The notes under the pieces were generated by a model. That model had not been told where the DNA came from. It saw only the letters and a list, made by a program, of their open reading frames with translations, and searched no databases. Below are positions 62,400 to 64,000 of a stretch of 64,000 nt of DNA, piece after piece. This DNA is from Mesorhizobium tianshanense. Lineage in GTDB: Bacteria; Pseudomonadota; Alphaproteobacteria; Rhizobiales; Rhizobiaceae. A program made the translations under genes and the position numbers. Location of the stretch: the NCBI RefSeq assembly GCF_007830515.1, contig NZ_VLKT01000026.1:1-64000 (forward strand), in the 5' to 3' direction. The first letter of the stretch is position 1; every line of letters starts with the position of its first letter.

Positions 62400-64000
62400 T
62401 CATGCGGCGAATGAGAACCTTGCGTCTGTGCCGGCGAAGGCCTCGAGAAGACGTTTGGTGTAGGGATGAGACGGGTTATGAAGAATGCGGTTGGTCAGCC
62501 CTGCCTCGCAGATCACCCCGTCTTTGAGAACGACGATTTCGTCAGCGATCGAAGCTACAGCCGCCAAGTCGTGAGATACGAATACGAAAGAACATCCCGT
62601 TTGACTCCGGATGCCCTTGATGACATCGAGTACGGCGGCTTGGACCGAAACGTCGAGCGCGGACGTGATTTCATCACACAGCATGATTTCGGGTTCGGCC
62701 GCGCACGCGCGCGCGATTGCCACACGCTGGGCTTGTCCTCCCGACAGCTCGGCCGGAAAACGGTCCAGATACTCTGCAGTGAGTTTGACTTGTGCCAGAA
62801 GTTCAGCTGCACGTGCCCGCCGTCTCGTGCCGGACATTTTGAAGTAGAGACGCAATGGGGCATCAATGGCGTCGAACACCGTCTGCTTTGGGTTCAATGC
62901 TGCCAGAGGGTTTTGCCATATGAGCTGGATGCTGCGACGAAGGCTCGTCGATCTCGTCTTTAGCTTAGCAAGATCCTCACCTCCCATGAAAACCATTTCG
63001 CCGGCAGACGGCGTCGATACGCCGGCAATGGACTTCAAAAGAGTGGACTTGCCGGACCCGGACTCTCCGATGACGCCAACGATCCTTCCCTTTTCGACAG
63101 AGAAACTTACGTCCTGCAGAGCCGCCGCCGCCGATCCTCGTCGGTCAGAAGGCCAGAGGCCCAACAAAGGCGAGCGAGGTTTATAGCGTACGGTAACGTC
63201 CCTGATATCCAAGACGTTGAGACAAGCGTGGCCGTCACTGTGAGGCAGGTCTTCTTCCCTCCGTGCGCGAAACCCAAGCTGCGCGCTAAGCAACATCTGG
63301 GTGTAAGAATGTTGCGGTGTGTTCAAGATCGCTTGGCAACGCCCCTGCTCGACAAGCCTGCCTTTCCGCATAACAGCGACTTGAGTGCATAGTCGTGCGA
63401 CAACGCGCATATCATGTGTTACGCAAATTATTGTAAGGCCGCGTTCGACGATAAGCTTTCGGAGGAGGCTCAACAGCTCGTTGACCGTTGTCGCGTCGAG
63501 CGCGGAGGTCGGTTCATCGAGTATGAGAAGCTCCGTGTTTGCAGCAAGCGCCATCGCAATCGCGCATCTTTGCTGCTGACCGCCCGACAATTCATGCGGG
63601 TAACGGGCGGCTAGCTCTTCAGCGTTTGGAAGCCTTACGGCCTCGAGAAGCTCAACCACACGCGACCGGTTTTTCTTCGCCGACCTTTCCCCCTGAAGAT
63701 GCGAGATTTCCTCGATGGCGGCTCCGATACGCTTGGTGGGTGTGAGGCAAAGGCCGGCATTTTGGGGCACATAGCTCACCAGGTGCCGTCGAAGGCTCAC
63801 AATATCGGCCTTCGGAGCCGAGACGACATCGCGTCCATCGATTAGAACACTGCCAGACACCGGGCGGAGGCCCGTCTTGAAATGCCCTAACAATGCGAGT
63901 GCGAGCGTGCTCTTTCCACTCCCGGATTCACCAACGATGCCGACGACGTCACCTCTCTGAACCGTTAGGCCGACATCTTCCAAAATGAGGCCGACACTCT
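62400..64000 (-). CDS. ABC transporter double ATPase (Dpp/Opp type), N-terminus beyond window
   Basis: The visible 533 residues contain two complete ABC modules. First: Walker A GIVGESGSGKSTLALAL, signature ELSGGQQQRCAIAMAL, Walker B LLILDEPTSALDAT, switch CVTHDM. Second: Walker A GVIGESGSGKSTLLKS, signature ELSGGQAQRVAIARAC, Walker B IMLCDEITSALDVS, switch VSHDL. Fused DppD-DppF ATPases energise peptide, nickel or similar importers. The frame is open to the window edge (SVGLILEDVGLTVQ), so a short N-terminus is missing. It is followed after a few bases by the DUF1045 gene, so it probably heads a phosphonate uptake and degradation operon; its permeases would lie beyond 64000. Confidence 0.88.
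   Translation of the reverse strand, partial: SVGLILEDVGLTVQRGDVVGIVGESGSGKSTLALALLGHFKTGLRPVSGSVLIDGRDVVSAPKADIVSLRRHLVSYVPQNAGLCLTPTKRIGAAIEEISHLQGERSAKKNRSRVVELLEAVRLPNAEELAARYPHELSGGQQQRCAIAMALAANTELLILDEPTSALDATTVNELLSLLRKLIVERGLTIICVTHDMRVVARLCTQVAVMRKGRLVEQGRCQAILNTPQHSYTQMLLSAQLGFRARREEDLPHSDGHACLNVLDIRDVTVRYKPRSPLLGLWPSDRRGSAAAALQDVSFSVEKGRIVGVIGESGSGKSTLLKSIAGVSTPSAGEMVFMGGEDLAKLKTRSTSLRRSIQLIWQNPLAALNPKQTVFDAIDAPLRLYFKMSGTRRRARAAELLAQVKLTAEYLDRFPAELSGGQAQRVAIARACAAEPEIMLCDEITSALDVSVQAAVLDVIKGIRSQTGCSFVFVSHDLAAVASIADEIVVLKDGVICEAGLTNRILHNPSHPYTKRLLEAFAGTDARFSFAA

Noticed and set aside
1..64000. CRISPR arrays and rRNA/tRNA genes
   Set aside because: No regularly spaced repeats and no recognisable rRNA or tRNA sequence were seen by eye on either strand.

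Overview
The window looks like part of a plasmid, or an integrated conjugative region, from an alphaproteobacterium of the order Rhizobiales (Mesorhizobium, Aminobacter or a relative). The basis is the Ti-type conjugation set (traG, traD, traC, oriT, traA, traF, traB, traH), a MucR regulator, and a GC-rich plasmid backbone of DUF736, DUF1419, DUF3085, DUF3991/toprim, ParB-like and ArdC genes. No rRNA, tRNA or CRISPR array was seen, and no replication (repABC) or trb mating-pore genes lie inside the window.

Layout. 1-6.6 kb: ordinary accessory genes (inositol-monophosphatase family fragment, LysR/MFS divergent pair, VOC protein, AbiE-type toxin-antitoxin pair, and a junction of an integrase fragment with a PhzF fragment). 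7-15 kb: recombination scrapyard (serine recombinase, broken RHE_PE00001-type gene, XRE regulator, remnants of IS3, IS630, IS110 and Tn3 transposases, a 298-residue protein of unknown function, and a frameshifted mucR). 15.9-34.9 kb: plasmid backbone on the + strand, including a 1696-residue methyltransferase-helicase, a CoiA-like nuclease, a ParB-like protein and ArdC, followed on the - strand by HU, WGR and a membrane-anchored SNase-like nuclease. 35.2-43.2 kb: transfer region, traGDC on the -, then oriT, then traA-traF on the +, ending in badly decayed traB and traH copies. 43.5-55.4 kb: C-P lyase cluster 1 (an alkaline-phosphatase-superfamily hydrolase and phnM on the -; phnF, a second phnF split by an IS3-family element, and phnGHIJKL on the +), ending in a DUF1045 gene cut off and joined to the tail of a traF. 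56.5-58.4 kb: a second, intact traB-traH pair. 58.4-64 kb: phosphonate cluster 2 on the -: a double-ATPase ABC gene (open at the window edge), then DUF1045, phnN, a hydrolase, phnG, phnH and phnI, of which only the ABC gene, hydrolase and phnG look intact.

How it works together. Cluster 1 retains the whole C-P lyase core (PhnG-H-I-J-K) plus PhnL and PhnM, so organophosphonate activation and C-P cleavage are plausible. No phnP is visible and the only phnN is frameshifted, so the steps from cyclic ribose phosphate to PRPP would need genes elsewhere. Each phosphonate cluster has its own alkaline-phosphatase-superfamily hydrolase. In the transfer system the decayed traB/traH next to traA-traF could be complemented by the intact pair 13-15 kb downstream. 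The alternation tra / phn / tra / phn, with genes cut at the joints, indicates that related replicon segments were joined by recombination and are now partly decaying.
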